From assembly GCA_963556495.2 (NCBI GenBank), contig OY747711.1, forward strand, positions 31,386,914 to 31,450,913: a DNA stretch of 64,000 nucleotides. The letters run 5' to 3'. Within the stretch, counting starts at the first letter, position 1; each line of letters opens with the position of its first letter. The translations under genes and the position numbers were made by a program. This stretch comes from Valencia hispanica. Taxonomy: Eukaryota > Chordata > Actinopteri > Cyprinodontiformes > Valenciidae. This document shows, piece after piece, positions 33,922 to 44,561 of the stretch. Below the pieces are notes generated by a model, which was not told the DNA's origin, did no database searches, and saw only the letters and a program-made list of their open reading frames with translations.

Positions 33922-35427
33922 CAGTTGTGGCCAAAACTTTTGAGAATGACACAAATATTAGTTTTCACAAAGTTTGCTGAAAAACTACTTTTGATCTTTG
34001 TTTCAGTTGTTTCAGTTCTGTTTAATTACAAGCACTTTATACGTTCCAAAGGCTTTTATTGACAATTACATGACATTTATGCAAAAAGTCAATATTTGCA
34101 GTGCTGGCCCTTCTTTTTCAGGACCTCTGCAATTCGACTGGGCATGCTCTCAATCAACTTCTGGGCCAAATCCTGACTGATAGCAACCCATTCTTTCATA
34201 ATCACTTCTTGGATGTCAGAATTAGTGGGTTTTTGTTTGTCCACCTGCCTATTGAGGACTGACCACAAGTTCTCAATGGGATTAAGATCTGGGGAGTTTC
34301 CAGGCCATGGACCCAAAATTTCAAAATTTTGGTCCCCGAGCCACTTAGTTATCACTTTTGCCTTATGGCACGGTGCTCCATCATGGTGGAAAATGCATTG
34401 TTCTTCACCAAACTGTTGTTGGATTGTTGAAAGAAGTTGCTGTTGGAGGGTGTTTTGGTACCATTCTTTATTCATGGCTGTGTTTTTGAGCAAAATTGTA
34501 AGTGAGCCCACTCCCTTGGATGAGAAGCAACCCCACACATGAATGGTCTCAGGATGCTTTACTGTTGGCATGACACAGGACTGATGGTAGCGGCCACCTT
34601 TTCTTCTCCAGACAAGCCTTTTTCCAGATGCCCCAAACAATCGGAAAGAGGCTTCATGGGAGAATATGACTTTGCCCCAGTCCTCAGCAGTCCATTCACC
34701 ATACTTTCTGCAGAAGATCAATCTGTCTGTGCTGTTTTTATTGGAGAGAAGTTACTTCTTTGCTGCCCTTCTTGACACCAGGCCATCTTCCAAAAGTCTT
34801 CGCCTCACTGTGCGTGCAGATGCGCTCACACCTGCCTGCTGCCATTCCTGAGCAAGCTCTGCACTGGTGCCACTCCGATCCCGCAGCTGAATCCTCTTTA
34901 GGAGACAATCCTGGCGCTTGCTGGACTTTCTTGGACGCCCTGAAGCCTTCTTAACAAGAATTGAACCTCTTTCCTTGAAGTTCTTGATAATCCTATAAAT
35001 TGTTGATTTAGGAGCAATTTTAGTAGCCACAATATCCTTGTCTGTGAAGCCATTTTTATGCAACGCAATGATGGCTGCACGCGTTTCTTTGCAGGTCACC
35101 ATGGTTAACAATGGAAGAACAAGGATTTCAAGCATCACCCTCCTTTTAACATGTAAAATCTGCCATTCTAACCCAATCACCCTGACATAATGATCTCCAG
35201 CCTTGTTCTTGTCAACATTCTCACCTGAGTTAACAAGACAATTACTGAAATGATCTCAGCCGGTCCTTTAATGACAGCAATGAAATGCAGTGGGATTTTC
35301 ATGGCAAAAAAGGACTATGCAATTCATCTGATCACTGTTCATAACATTCTGGTGTATATGCAAATTGCTATTTTAAAAACTTAAGCAGTAACTTTTCCAA
35401 TTTCCAATATTTATGTAATTCTCATGT
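33922..35427 (-). mobile_element. Tc1 transposon, nearly intact transposase
   Basis: The left tip reads CAGTTGTGGCCAAAACTTTT. The right side (35385-35427) keeps the inverted inner part (AATATTTATGTAATTCTCAT) but lacks the last 20 or so bases. It carries the transposase pseudogene at 34089-35180. Confidence 0.85.
34089..35180 (-). pseudogene. Tc1 transposase with one stop and a changed catalytic Asp
   Basis: One frame spans both parts. The first part (35180-34752) holds the HTH region (TRAAIIALHKNGFTDKDIVA, STIYRIIKNFKERGS, GRPRKS). After a TAA at 34752-34754 the same frame continues through LLSNKNSTDRLIFCRKYG, WTAEDWGKVIFSHEASFRLF, HVWGCFSSKGVGSL, CIFHHDGAPCHKAK and NSPDLNPIENLWSVL to the end at QHCKY. 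The first catalytic residue, Asp in the family's SDES motif, is His here (FSHEA). Both changes argue that it is dead. Confidence 0.87.
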
Positions 35428-35589
35428 TGACTGCCAGAACTAGCTCGCAGGTGTTGCCTCACTTTTGCATATGGGCCAAAAATGTCTGTTTTGGTCTCAT
35501 CTGACCAGGATACCTTTTCCACGTATTTCCTGCAAACTGGACTTAATTTCATAAAAGCCATAATAAAGCTGCCATACCGAATCTGGAGA

Positions 35590-36060
35590 ACAGGCTAACT
35601 TTTCAACATAAACACAGTCACAGAACTCTCATTCCGCCTGTCGGCTATCATCCCTAGGCCACGCCCCCCTGATATAGGAAGGCATTGCCACAGTAAAAGA
35701 GAGAGCGCAAAACACCAGTCGCAGTTTTCGTTAAGTAGTATCGCGAAAACATATTTTGTTTTTCTGTGACTTCGAATGGCGTTTTTAATTTTGGGACTCT
35801 GGTAGTTTGTCCTAAAGTTGAAGTGGTAGCAGCTGGAGGTTTCTCCTTCTCTGACATTACTGAGCCGAGAACCTCTCACACCAGGGGTGTTCTGTTGCAA
35901 CATGAGGGAGCGCGTAATGAGTGGAAGGACCCAGGTAAATGCAGAAGTGCGCTTGTCCTGTGAGACAGACATCCTAATGGTCCAATCGTCGGTTTCGGAC
36001 TGAGCCATGTTATTGGCAGAGCTTTTTAGACAAATGCAGCAGAACCACTTCATTTATTTA
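35590..36060. repeat. unclassified insert in the old Tc1
   Basis: This GC-richer block (CCTAGGCCACGCCCCCCTGA) lies between two parts of the old Tc1, so it is an insertion. Its ends and class are not clear. Confidence 0.4.
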
Positions 36061-37401
36061 TTTATTTTATAGTTATACTATGTTTGAATGTTGTTAAGAG
36101 GCATGCAAAAACGTTTTAAGCTAGCTTGTTTTGCAGATTTGCCATAGAAGCTTTAATGGAGTGCATGGCAAATAGTTTTCCTGTCAACAGATTCTCCCAC
36201 CTGAACTATAGATTTCTGCAGCTCTTCTAGAGTTACTATGGGCCCACTTGGCTGCTTAATCCTCTCATTATCTGGCCTTTCAGATCAGGTAAACAGCCAT
36301 ATTTTGGGAAAGATTGCAGTTGTGTCATTTTCAGTTTTTGGATGGTCGATTGATAAGTCCTTCATGAGATGCTCAGAAGTCAGGAACCATTTTTTTTAGA
36401 ACTGAACCCAGATTTAAATTTCTACACAGAACTGATGTGTCTATAGAGAAATTAAATTACACAAAGCTGACCATTGGTGATTGAATCTGGTGATTTCTAA
36501 AGGTAATTAGTTGTACTGGATTTACTTCAGCGCTTCATAGTCAATGGGACTAAATAAAATGCATGTCATACTTTTCAGTTTCCTTTTACTTGTAAGAAGG
36601 AATTTTGAAACATGTATTGTTTTCTCCCTCTTCAAAATTGAAGATTACTTTGTATTGGCCTATTACATAAAATTCCAATCACATACTGTAAATTGAAGTT
36701 TGTGGTTGTAATCTGACAAAACCTAAAAGCATCATAGGCTCTGATATATAATCAGTAACTAATGGCAGTGGACATTTACAAAAAAATTTAAACAACAACA
36801 TAAACAGTGTTTCTGGAGATAAATTTAGCAGTCAGACACACTGCAGCACTGTTGTGTCTCTGCTTTATTCTGCAACCATGGTTACCTCTGCAAGATCAAA
36901 CAAAAAACACTAACAACCCACTGCATAATTATTTCACTTGTAATGTATGAGTTTTCTAGTCACTGGAGAAAAAAACCCCAACATAAATACTGAAATTCAC
37001 GTTTCTAATACAATTTTTATCCAAGGTAAGACATATTTTAAGTAGATCAAAAGGAAGAAAAAACATCATGCAAATCTGTTCACGATTGTATTCACAGCTT
37101 AATAACAGGGACTGAAAGATGATTAATTTCACTTAATAAATACCAAAAAGAAAGGTCTTTGAACAGCTGTGTGAAGAGTTCTTCTGGGCTTGAGTTTATT
37201 TATGCTTCTGGCTCAATCAGGGGATTGCTAGGAAGAAGTATGGAGAAGCCTCCAGTCAATTTGTCTTACTGACATATGATGCTGACAACACTTAAAAAGA
37301 AAGTTTGATGAAGAAGAACCTCGATACATATCCCAAAGAGACAGCAGCTGACCGAAGCCGGGTGCGTGGGCTGAGCTGCGTTGACAGAAGATACGTCTTC
37401 T

Positions 37402-37514
37402 CTATCTCCGTGTCCCTCGCAGCGCAGGAGATGAACAAATCGGCAGCCTTTTGTCCGCTGAGTCCTTGGGGGCAAACCTAGAACACATTGCGGGCCCCTT
37501 TGCATTTCTGGCAA
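37402..37514 (-). CDS. candidate alternative last exon of sorcs1
   Basis: A second non-repetitive, CpG-containing island is phase-compatible with the donor at 44562. With the acceptor at 37515-37516 it reads VARNAKGPAMCSRFAPKDSA, then DKRLPICSSPALRGTRR and TAG. A second acceptor seven bases further in (AG at 37508-37509, exon from 37507) is also in phase and stays open to about 37266 in another frame. The acceptors are weaker than at 38694. Confidence 0.3.
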
Positions 37515-38351
37515 CTTGGGAGAATGGTGTATATAAATGCTGGCATTCGTGGAGAGTCAGACCAGAGTAACTAAAAAAAGGTTTAAGCACAAATATAAAC
37601 AATAAAAATACAACAACAAATGTAGTGCAAATGTTAAAAAAAAAACATCACCAACCTTCACAGTAAAATCAGTTCAAAGAAAAGATTTTGTAAGTGTGCC
37701 AAGGAATCGGTAAAAGCAAATAAACTTTGATCTAATAACTAATTAAAACACAGACAGGGAACTTTTCTATTCTTTTTTGCTGCTTCTTAGTTAATGTAAT
37801 TATTACACACTGGAATGATTCAACAAATGTACATATTGCTCTCAGTATAAAACCAGAAAATACAAGAAATGCACAAACCAATAAATATGAAATTTTCAGT
37901 CGGTGTGACCATATGAGAATTGAATGGAACATTTCTTTTGGGGTGATAAATCATTTGAACATTTTAGTTCAGTTTGTTTCAGATCCATGATGTTTTGCTG
38001 TTTCTAAAATGACTTATTTGTGTCTCCAAAACAAGAGGGATTGCTGAGAATCTCATCTTCTTTGTGTACATATCTGCTATAATCTTCCGTTCTTTTTTTC
38101 CTGCTATGACATATATAACACTGTGAGCTGCAGAGAGACAGGCTTGATGGAATACACAGATCCGGGCCTGGGAACCCTCCATCATCTCCTGGATATTGCG
38201 AGTTTCATTGGATGTGAATCTGGTGATAAGATTTACTGATTAGAGAGAGCTTAATGAATCTGGTTCCCTCACTGTCTTACTCTGATAAGTCTGTGCAAAA
38301 AAAGTAAACTTCACAAAAACAAGTCCAAAAATCAGAAAGAAAGGACAATTA

Positions 38352-38354
<3 letters not shown>

Positions 38355-38391
<37 letters not shown>
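38355..38391. repeat. (TA)n microsatellite
   Basis: About 18 TA units. Confidence 0.97.
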
Positions 38392-38393
<2 letters not shown>

Positions 38394-38587
38394 CACACTG
38401 CTGTTGTACCGCTGTTCGATGTTTTCATATTTGATTAGAAGTAAGCAGCTGAGACGAATAAGTTTCACTTCTTCCATTATGGATGTACATTATTTACATA
38501 AAAAGATCAACATCCTTGCAAAAATACAAGTATTTCAGTCAAAAACTGTTCCTTTTCAAGAGGCAAGTATAAATCTGTACAGTCTCC

Positions 38588-38694
38588 TCAGAGGGATTTA
38601 GGCAGCACAGTGTGAACTGGTCCATCCATGCATGGGTAGCAAAAGACTCGAGACCATTCATTGTGACCGGAGCTTCCTAGCTTGCTGGAAGTAA
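38588..38694 (-). CDS. candidate alternative last exon of sorcs1
   Basis: On the - strand a good acceptor (pyrimidine-rich, then TTTGGCAG) is followed by 107 bases that are in phase with the donor at 44562. It would encode VTSSKLGSSGHNEWSRVFCY, then PCMDGPVHTVLPKSL and TGA. The stretch is non-repetitive and richer in G+C than its surroundings. An open frame of 35 codons alone is weak evidence, so this is an inference. Confidence 0.35.
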
Positions 38695-39181
38695 CTGCCA
38701 AAGAAGATGTATTGCTTTCGAGTCGGTCATAGACTTCCAACATTAAAACACATGGGGCGCTTCATCAGAGAGCTTGATGTCTGTGTGAGATGGCAGGTAG
38801 CCTGGCGAGGCAGAAGAAAGGGAAGAGACACCAGAGAGATTTTATGCTGGTATTTGCATAAGAGTGTATTTTTGCAGGCAAACACATTCATCTTGGATGG
38901 GTCGATTGTTTACTGTAGGTGTGGGAAGGGGTAAATCATCTGGAACCTCATAGATATTGCTTGATGAAAATGCTTTCTCCACTCTGCTGCCTTCCTGATG
39001 CACTAATTATTTTATTGGATCAAATAATTCACCTGGACGTTCTCATCACTTTAGCTGGCATTTGATTGTACTTCACTTACCTGTGTATACTAATACCTCC
39101 ATGTGACAAACTAAGGATGGCAAATACATAAATATACAGCGCATAATAAAAGCTGCATCTTGCCAACTCGCATGACAATAC

Positions 39182-39205
39182 GGGGGGGAGGGGGGGGAGG
39201 GGGGG
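39182..39205 (+). repeat. G-run of three long G tracts
   Basis: Tracts of 7, 8 and 7 G separated by single A. The sequence could fold as a G-quadruplex on the + strand. Confidence 0.9.
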
Positions 39206-39563
39206 TAAAAGAAGCATCAGCACTTAAATTAAGTGAATCCCTCATTGCCGTCAGTGAGCTTCAGTTTGTGGCCACATTTCTTTTCTGTTATGAAGTCTTG
39301 TTCAGCACCATGAGGTTATAAAAACATACGGCAATATTTTGAATCAGATTTTGGCTTGTTGTGCTAAGGTTATGAGAATCAGCCATTAAAACCTAACTTC
39401 ATTCAGAGACCTAGTGAGCAATAGTAGAACATTTTTTATTTTCTTTTTTAAAGAAACTTTACTTAGTCCTGTTTGACTGAGAGATTTAGTCCAAGAAACC
39501 TAATCACTACTGCATACAGGTTGATCTTAGAAAATTGTAATTTAAGGTGAAAAGTTAAGTTAA

Positions 39564-39946
39564 GGTGGCTGCACAGTGGCGCAGTTGGTAGCACTGTTGC
39601 CTTGCAGCAAGAAGGTCCTGGGTTCGAATCCTGGCCTGGGGTCTTTCTGCATGGAGTTTGCATGTTCTCCCTGTGCATGCGTGGGTTCTCTCCGGGTACT
39701 CCGGCTTCCTCCCACAGTCCAAAAACATGTTAGGTGAATTGGTTTCTCTAAAATTGCCCTTAGGTATGAGTGTGTGCGTACATGGTTGTTTGTCCTGTAT
39801 GTCTCTGTGTTGCCCTGCCCTGCGATGGACTGGCGACTTGTCCAGGGTGTACCCCGCCTCTCGCCCCTTGACCGCTGGAGATAGGCACCAGCCCCCCGCA
39901 ACCCTACATTAGGATGGACGGGTATAGAAAATGGATGGATGGATGG
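39564..39946 (+). mobile_element. tRNA-derived SINE with 12-bp target duplication
   Basis: The head has Pol III internal promoter boxes: A box region TGGCGCAGTTGGTAGCAC and B box GGTTCGAATCC (39621-39631). The body is a common fish SINE (TTTGCATGTTCTCCCTGTGC, CTTCCTCCCACAGTCC, CTGGCGACTTGTCCAGGGTG). The tail is repeated GGAT. It is flanked by perfect direct repeats AAGTTAAGTTAA at 39552-39563 and 39947-39958. Confidence 0.93.
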
Positions 39947-40149
39947 AAGTTAAGTTAATCTATTTTCGTATTTCTGTCCTAAAAGTGAAAATGGTATATT
40001 ATAAAATATTTATTACATTCAAATTAATATATTTAAAGTGTTTTGTTTTAGTCAGTTTGGTCAAAGAAAAACCCAAATTCTGTTTGTCTGAAAATTTTGG
40101 GTGCTACATAAGACCAGTAAAAAAAGGATTTCTAAACTGAAATGTTGGC

Positions 40150-40770
40150 CTGCTCATATGTCTAAGCACAGCACAGCATGTTCATTCAAGACTTTATCAG
40201 GGTTCCTTTTGCAGGAATTACTACCATAATTCAGCCTGGCATGGAGGCAATGCACCTCTGCCTCTGCTGAGGTGTTCAGAAAACCCAGGTTGCCGTAATA
40301 ATAGCCTTTAGCTTGTCTGCTTTGTTGGCTCTGGTGTCTCTCAATTTCCTCTTTACAGTCCTCCATAGATTCTTTATAAGGTTTAGGTCAGAAGAGTTTG
40401 CTAGCCATTCAAGCACTGCATGGTCATTAACCAGGTATTTTTTCAGTGTTGGCATGTGTCAAGCCCTGCTGGAAAATGAAAGCGGCATCTCCACAAAGCT
40501 TGGTAGCAGAAGGAAGCATAGCTTTGGACTTTATAAAACACAGTGGACCCACACCAGCAGATGGCATTGCTCCTCAAATCATAATTGACTGTGGATCCTA
40601 TGCCTTTCCGCTCTTGGTCCAGAGTCTGGGAGGTTGGTTTCCAAATGAAACATAAAATTTAATTTCCTCTTTCTCTTCTACTTTCAGTGAAAGAGAACTT
40701 CATATCCTCCAGCAGCCCGGTCCCTTTTCTCCTTATGGTGTTTTTAGTTCAAGAGTGGCTGAGCAAATAG
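40150..40770 (-). mobile_element. decayed Tc1-like remnant
   Basis: The - strand carries Tc1-type tracts inverted (TTAGGTCAGAAGAGTTTGCT, GCCCTGCTGGAAAATGAAA, ATAATTGACTGTGGATCC). No open transposase remains and the ends are not clear. Confidence 0.6.
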
Positions 40771-41278
40771 AATGCAACAGTTTTCTGTAGTAGCAGGTTT
40801 GTGTAGGCTAATATATAAAATTTCAGTATTAAGAATTATTTTTTAATTGGCTAATAGATGCTTGAAAAATATATCACTATGTATGTAATGAATCTATATA
40901 AGATATGAGCTTCATATCTCATCTATTGTTGGTTATGATAAGACCCTTTACTAATGGATCATGCCCAGTGAATGGATTTATTGTCCTCATCCTGGGAAAC
41001 CAGCATTTATTGACAGCAAAGGTCTACCAATCTAAAGATGTAACCAAGTATTTTATACAATCAGTTTTTTTGTGTGTTTTATGTGTCTTTTTTTACTCTG
41101 CTATCAGTTCTTTTTACAGTGGCTCACAAAAGACTAAATACCTCTGTTACAGTTTTTGAGGTCTAAAAAAATTAAGATCCTGATAAATCAGTCCCAGGCT
41201 TTTTACACATTTGATGTGACATTTATTCTGAAAACAAATCTTTTTTATTTTGGATAAATATCTGATACTATGTGGAAG

Positions 41279-42227
41279 TAGGGGTGTCAAATTATCACGT
41301 TAATTGCAATTAATTAATTACAGTCATATTTAACGTGCTATGTTTTTTAGTTGCGTTAATCAAATTTTTTATATTAAATGTGACTGCTTCTGCATATTTA
41401 ACGTGCTATGTTTTTTAGTTTCGTTAATCAAATTTTTAATATTAATTTTGACTGTTTCTGCATGTGAGTTACCTTTAAATAAAATCAATTTTTGTGCTTT
41501 GGGCCTATTGTGCTTGAGTTCTGCTTAACCACACCCTGAAGTGGACATCGATTGGCTGTCATTAGGCCTCCTTATCATGAACTGACGCTTCCATTTTAGG
41601 GGAGGCCAAGGGAAGTTTGGAGGACCGGTGAGTTGCAGACACTGTTACCAACTTAGCGACTTTGTTGCTATATGTATTGAGTTTTTAGATCCCTCTAGCG
41701 ATTCTTCTTCAAAAAAGCAACTAGCGACAAATCTAACAACTCTTTTTGGGGTTATTGGAGACTTTTAGGTGAAGCACATATCCTTGTTACTCTCACTGAG
41801 CAGCGGTGGTGCCGTGGACAGCTCTCCGTCTCAGAGTGCTCACAGCAGGCAGTAAGTCCGTCTCAGGTCCATCTGGACTCACTCAGAGCAGATATTTATC
41901 TCACTGAGTCCAGAATGCCAACCAATCGCGCATGCTCAAAGCCAAAGTTGCGGTCAGCACTGGGACTAGTCTCAAAAACAGAGAAATGTAAATGAATGGG
42001 ACTGCATCGGATCAAGTCTGTTCAAAACAGTAAATAAGTTCATAAAGCCACTTTTTTTGTAATATATTTGTCCTGCCACAATAATGTAATGAATATAAAG
42101 GAAAATACCTCAAGATGAGGGCTTTTCTTAGCAATTATTAGGTGTGATTAAAAAAGAGATTAATTAGATTCAATAATTACAAATAATTCATTAATCTAAA
42201 AGTTTTTTTAATCTCTTGACAGCACTA
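41279..42227. mobile_element. hAT-type non-autonomous element
   Basis: Ends TAGGGGTGTCAA and TTGACAGCACTA are inverted repeats. The flanks TGTGGAAG (41271-41278) and AGTGGAAG (42228-42235) form a 7/8 match of 8-bp target duplications. Near its left end it holds a 68-base unit repeated twice in tandem (41325-41392, 41393-41460). Confidence 0.82.
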
Positions 42228-42439
42228 AGTGGAAGCACTTTTTGATTCATTTTCAGCATCTAGTGTTGTTGAGTTGTCACTTTTATTCAGAAGGAATTTT
42301 TTCAAGGTGGCTGAAGCTGTGACCAGTTCCAAACCCCAGTCAGCTTTGACCCACACCCTTCATGTGTCTGCCAGAAAGCTGAAGATAAAGAGGAATTTCA
42401 TTTTTTAGCATCACGATGAGTCTAAATCAAAGAAAAAGG

Positions 42440-42650
42440 GTAATGGTAAATGGACTGCACTTGTATTGCTCTTGCGCTTCACACTAAATTCAGTTATTAA
42501 CAGGTGCAACCGAGCCCTCTGACCACCACCAGCAGGCAGGACGGGTCAAGAGTCTTGCCCAAGAACACAGTGACTGAGACAGACTGAGTGGGGATTCAAA
42601 CAGGCAACTCACCGGTTGCGGGACAAACTCCTACCACCTGGCTACACAAA
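42440..42650. repeat. short dispersed repeat nested in Tc1
   Basis: AATGGTAAATGGACTGCACT at the start and TCTTGCCCAAGAACACAGTG, then CGGTTGCGGGAC near the end are parts of a common fish dispersed repeat. The class is uncertain. Confidence 0.6.
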
Positions 42651-43000
42651 ACTAAAAATGAAAGTTTTGGATAGACTAAGCTTGAGTCCAGAATTAATTC
42701 TGCAGAAAATCTATACAATGACATGTGGTGGAAGGGCTTCATAAGCTGAGGTTAGAGCGGGTTAATATTGCCTAGGCTAGCTGTGACAAGCTGACAAACC
42801 AAAGACTGAACCCTACAATAAAATTTAAAGGTGTGTTGATGAATTTAAAGGTGTGCACACTTATGCAACCAGGGTATTGCTGCTTTTATTTTATTTTATT
42901 TCTTTACACCCAACAGCTTTGGATGTTTTAATTGCAATTGTATAGGTTATACAATGTATGTCACATTAGAAATGGAAAATGTAAACATTAAAATTTTTAA

Positions 43001-44075
43001 AGCAATACTTCGCAACTTTCACGATATTTGCTCTCTGTCGCCCTCTTCAGGCTTGCCGTGCAACATCACTGTCGTAAAATCAAATCTCTGTCGCTCATAA
43101 GAGGCATGTTTCAGTGGCTGCTCTCCAAGTCGCTTGCCCAAACAACAAACAAGCGCCGTTTCAGTTCGCAATTGAACTGTAACAATTGGGATAATTTAGA
43201 GTAAAGACCTCACAGCTAGGTATTCAGTCTGTGGGGGAGGTCGGAGTAATTGTAAAAACAGTGGGATTAGATACAGAGAACGTCTAAGCGCTACGTAGCA
43301 AACACCTCCCAACACTAGAATCAGCCTACATCTTTAGGTGTTTTTAGGAAAAAATCAAACGACAAAAATATAAATCACTAGCTTGACAAAACCAAAAGAA
43401 AAAAGTTTGACTTATATACTGAAATACAGCGACTACGCCAGAGTTTGCAGCTTTATCTACAGAACCAAGTCTTACACATTAGCATCGCATTAGCCTCTAG
43501 ATTGCTAACAGAGATCGACTCGGTTGTGTAATTCACATTACTACTGTAAGGCATACCGTGCAAACTATGTTCATCCACCTCCACACATTGAATAAATAGC
43601 TTTCTCAGGACTGTATAACAACATCATGCCAGACCAAACACTATAACCCCGGTGAAATCATTGATAACTTACCTATCCATTAGCAGCACAGCTAACTCGG
43701 CGTCTGTAGTACATGACGTTAGTTCCAAAAGAACTCTCCACCGAGGAAAAGCTTGCCCAATATTTACTCTGGTCTTTGCTGTCTCTCTATCACGTTCTCT
43801 TTTTCTTTTTATAGCTTCTTCTGATTTGGGATTTCTCTGTCTCTTTGGTGGATCAGCTATCTCTACAGTCTAAACAGCGAGACTGTAAGACTCTGCTGTA
43901 AAGCAGAACACTTCCAGCGGCGGGTTGCCGCTCAAAAGTTCTATAGTGCAGAAAAAAGTCAAGGACCCCTGTGAGGTGGTGATAACTCTAAAAATGAACA
44001 TAATAGATGATAAAATTCCACCATAACTTTTTTTTTAAACATTATATTAAGGTGTAAAACTTGCGGAGTATGCCT
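43001..44075. mobile_element. TTAA-type (piggyBac-like) MITE
   Basis: It is flanked by TTAA at 42997-43000 and 44076-44079. The left end AGCAATACTTCGCAACTTTC and the inverted right end AGGCATACTCCGCAAGTTTT are imperfect inverted repeats. Nothing codes inside. The superfamily is inferred from the TTAA flanks. Confidence 0.68.
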
Positions 44076-44079
44076 TTAA

Positions 44080-44561
44080 GTCTCAAAAATCTATTATAAC
44101 ACGGGTGTGTAGACTTCTGAGAGGAACACGATATAATACAACAAAATTTAACTTAGAGTCAACATTGTCCAAACAAAGTCGAAAAATGTAATATTTGAAC
44201 AAAAAGCGAAAATGAATATTTGAATCAGTTTGCATATTAAAAATAATCACAGCATTAAAAGCATCACTAAATTTGTCGTGCTGGCAGTTTAGCATAAAAA
44301 GATATGTATGTGAAATGTACAGAGACTGTTTTTGTGTTTAAATTTTGTGAATAAATTAAATTTTTAATGAGAAAATTAAATTTTTCTCAAATAAATATCC
44401 ATTCACTATCGTCATTATAAACAAACATTCAAACTATTTTAATTCCACCAAGTACACCCACATTATAGTCTCTCCGGAACTGGTAAAAGAACACTACACC
44501 ACTACAACATGAGCAAATTATTTTATTTTTTTCTAAAAATAGGACATAGAAGCATCGATAC
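44080..44561. other. first part of the intron after the sorcs1 tail exon
   Basis: AT-rich. Nothing recognised. Confidence 0.4.

Larger units (their letters stand above)
33400..36740 (-). mobile_element. old Tc1 copy broken apart by later insertions
   Basis: Three blocks belong to one old Tc1 on the - strand: 33410-33900 (left end to TTCTCAGTTGGATTTAGATC), 35430-35580 (TTTTGGTCTCATCTGACCAG, the WSDET region inverted) and 36130-36740 (AGATTCTCCCACCTGAACTA to the right end). The gaps hold a younger Tc1 and a further repeat. Confidence 0.65.
36741..39563. other. sorcs1 3' side: mostly non-repetitive sequence
   Basis: Apart from the candidate tail exons (37402-37514, 38588-38694), a TA repeat and a G-run, this part has no transposons that I recognise. 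This is unusual against the rest of the window and would fit a 3' UTR or alternative 3' exons of sorcs1. Confidence 0.4.
41116..42975. mobile_element. Tc1-like element holding a hAT element and a further repeat
   Basis: The outer Tc1-like parts are 41116-41278 (CAGTGGCTCACAAAAGACTA at the left), 42240-42430 (CCAGAAAGCTGAAGATAAAG) and 42655-42975 (GGTGTGCACACTTATGCAAC). The middle is filled by a hAT element (41279-42227) and a short repeat (42440-42650). No transposase frame survives. Confidence 0.6.

Noticed and set aside
34213..34851. + strand frames of 60-109 codons
   Set aside because: Antisense of the Tc1 transposase at 34089-35180.
38707..38934. 75-codon + strand frame with Arg/Cys-rich end
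   Set aside because: No splice context on the + strand and no family signature; it lies downstream of sorcs3 without a promoter.
39564..39640. tRNA-like sequence with A and B boxes
   Set aside because: It is the head of a SINE: body, GGAT tail and target duplication follow, and there is no full cloverleaf.
41325..41460. Direct repeats considered as a CRISPR-like array
   Set aside because: Only two 68-base units without spacers inside a hAT element of a vertebrate genome.
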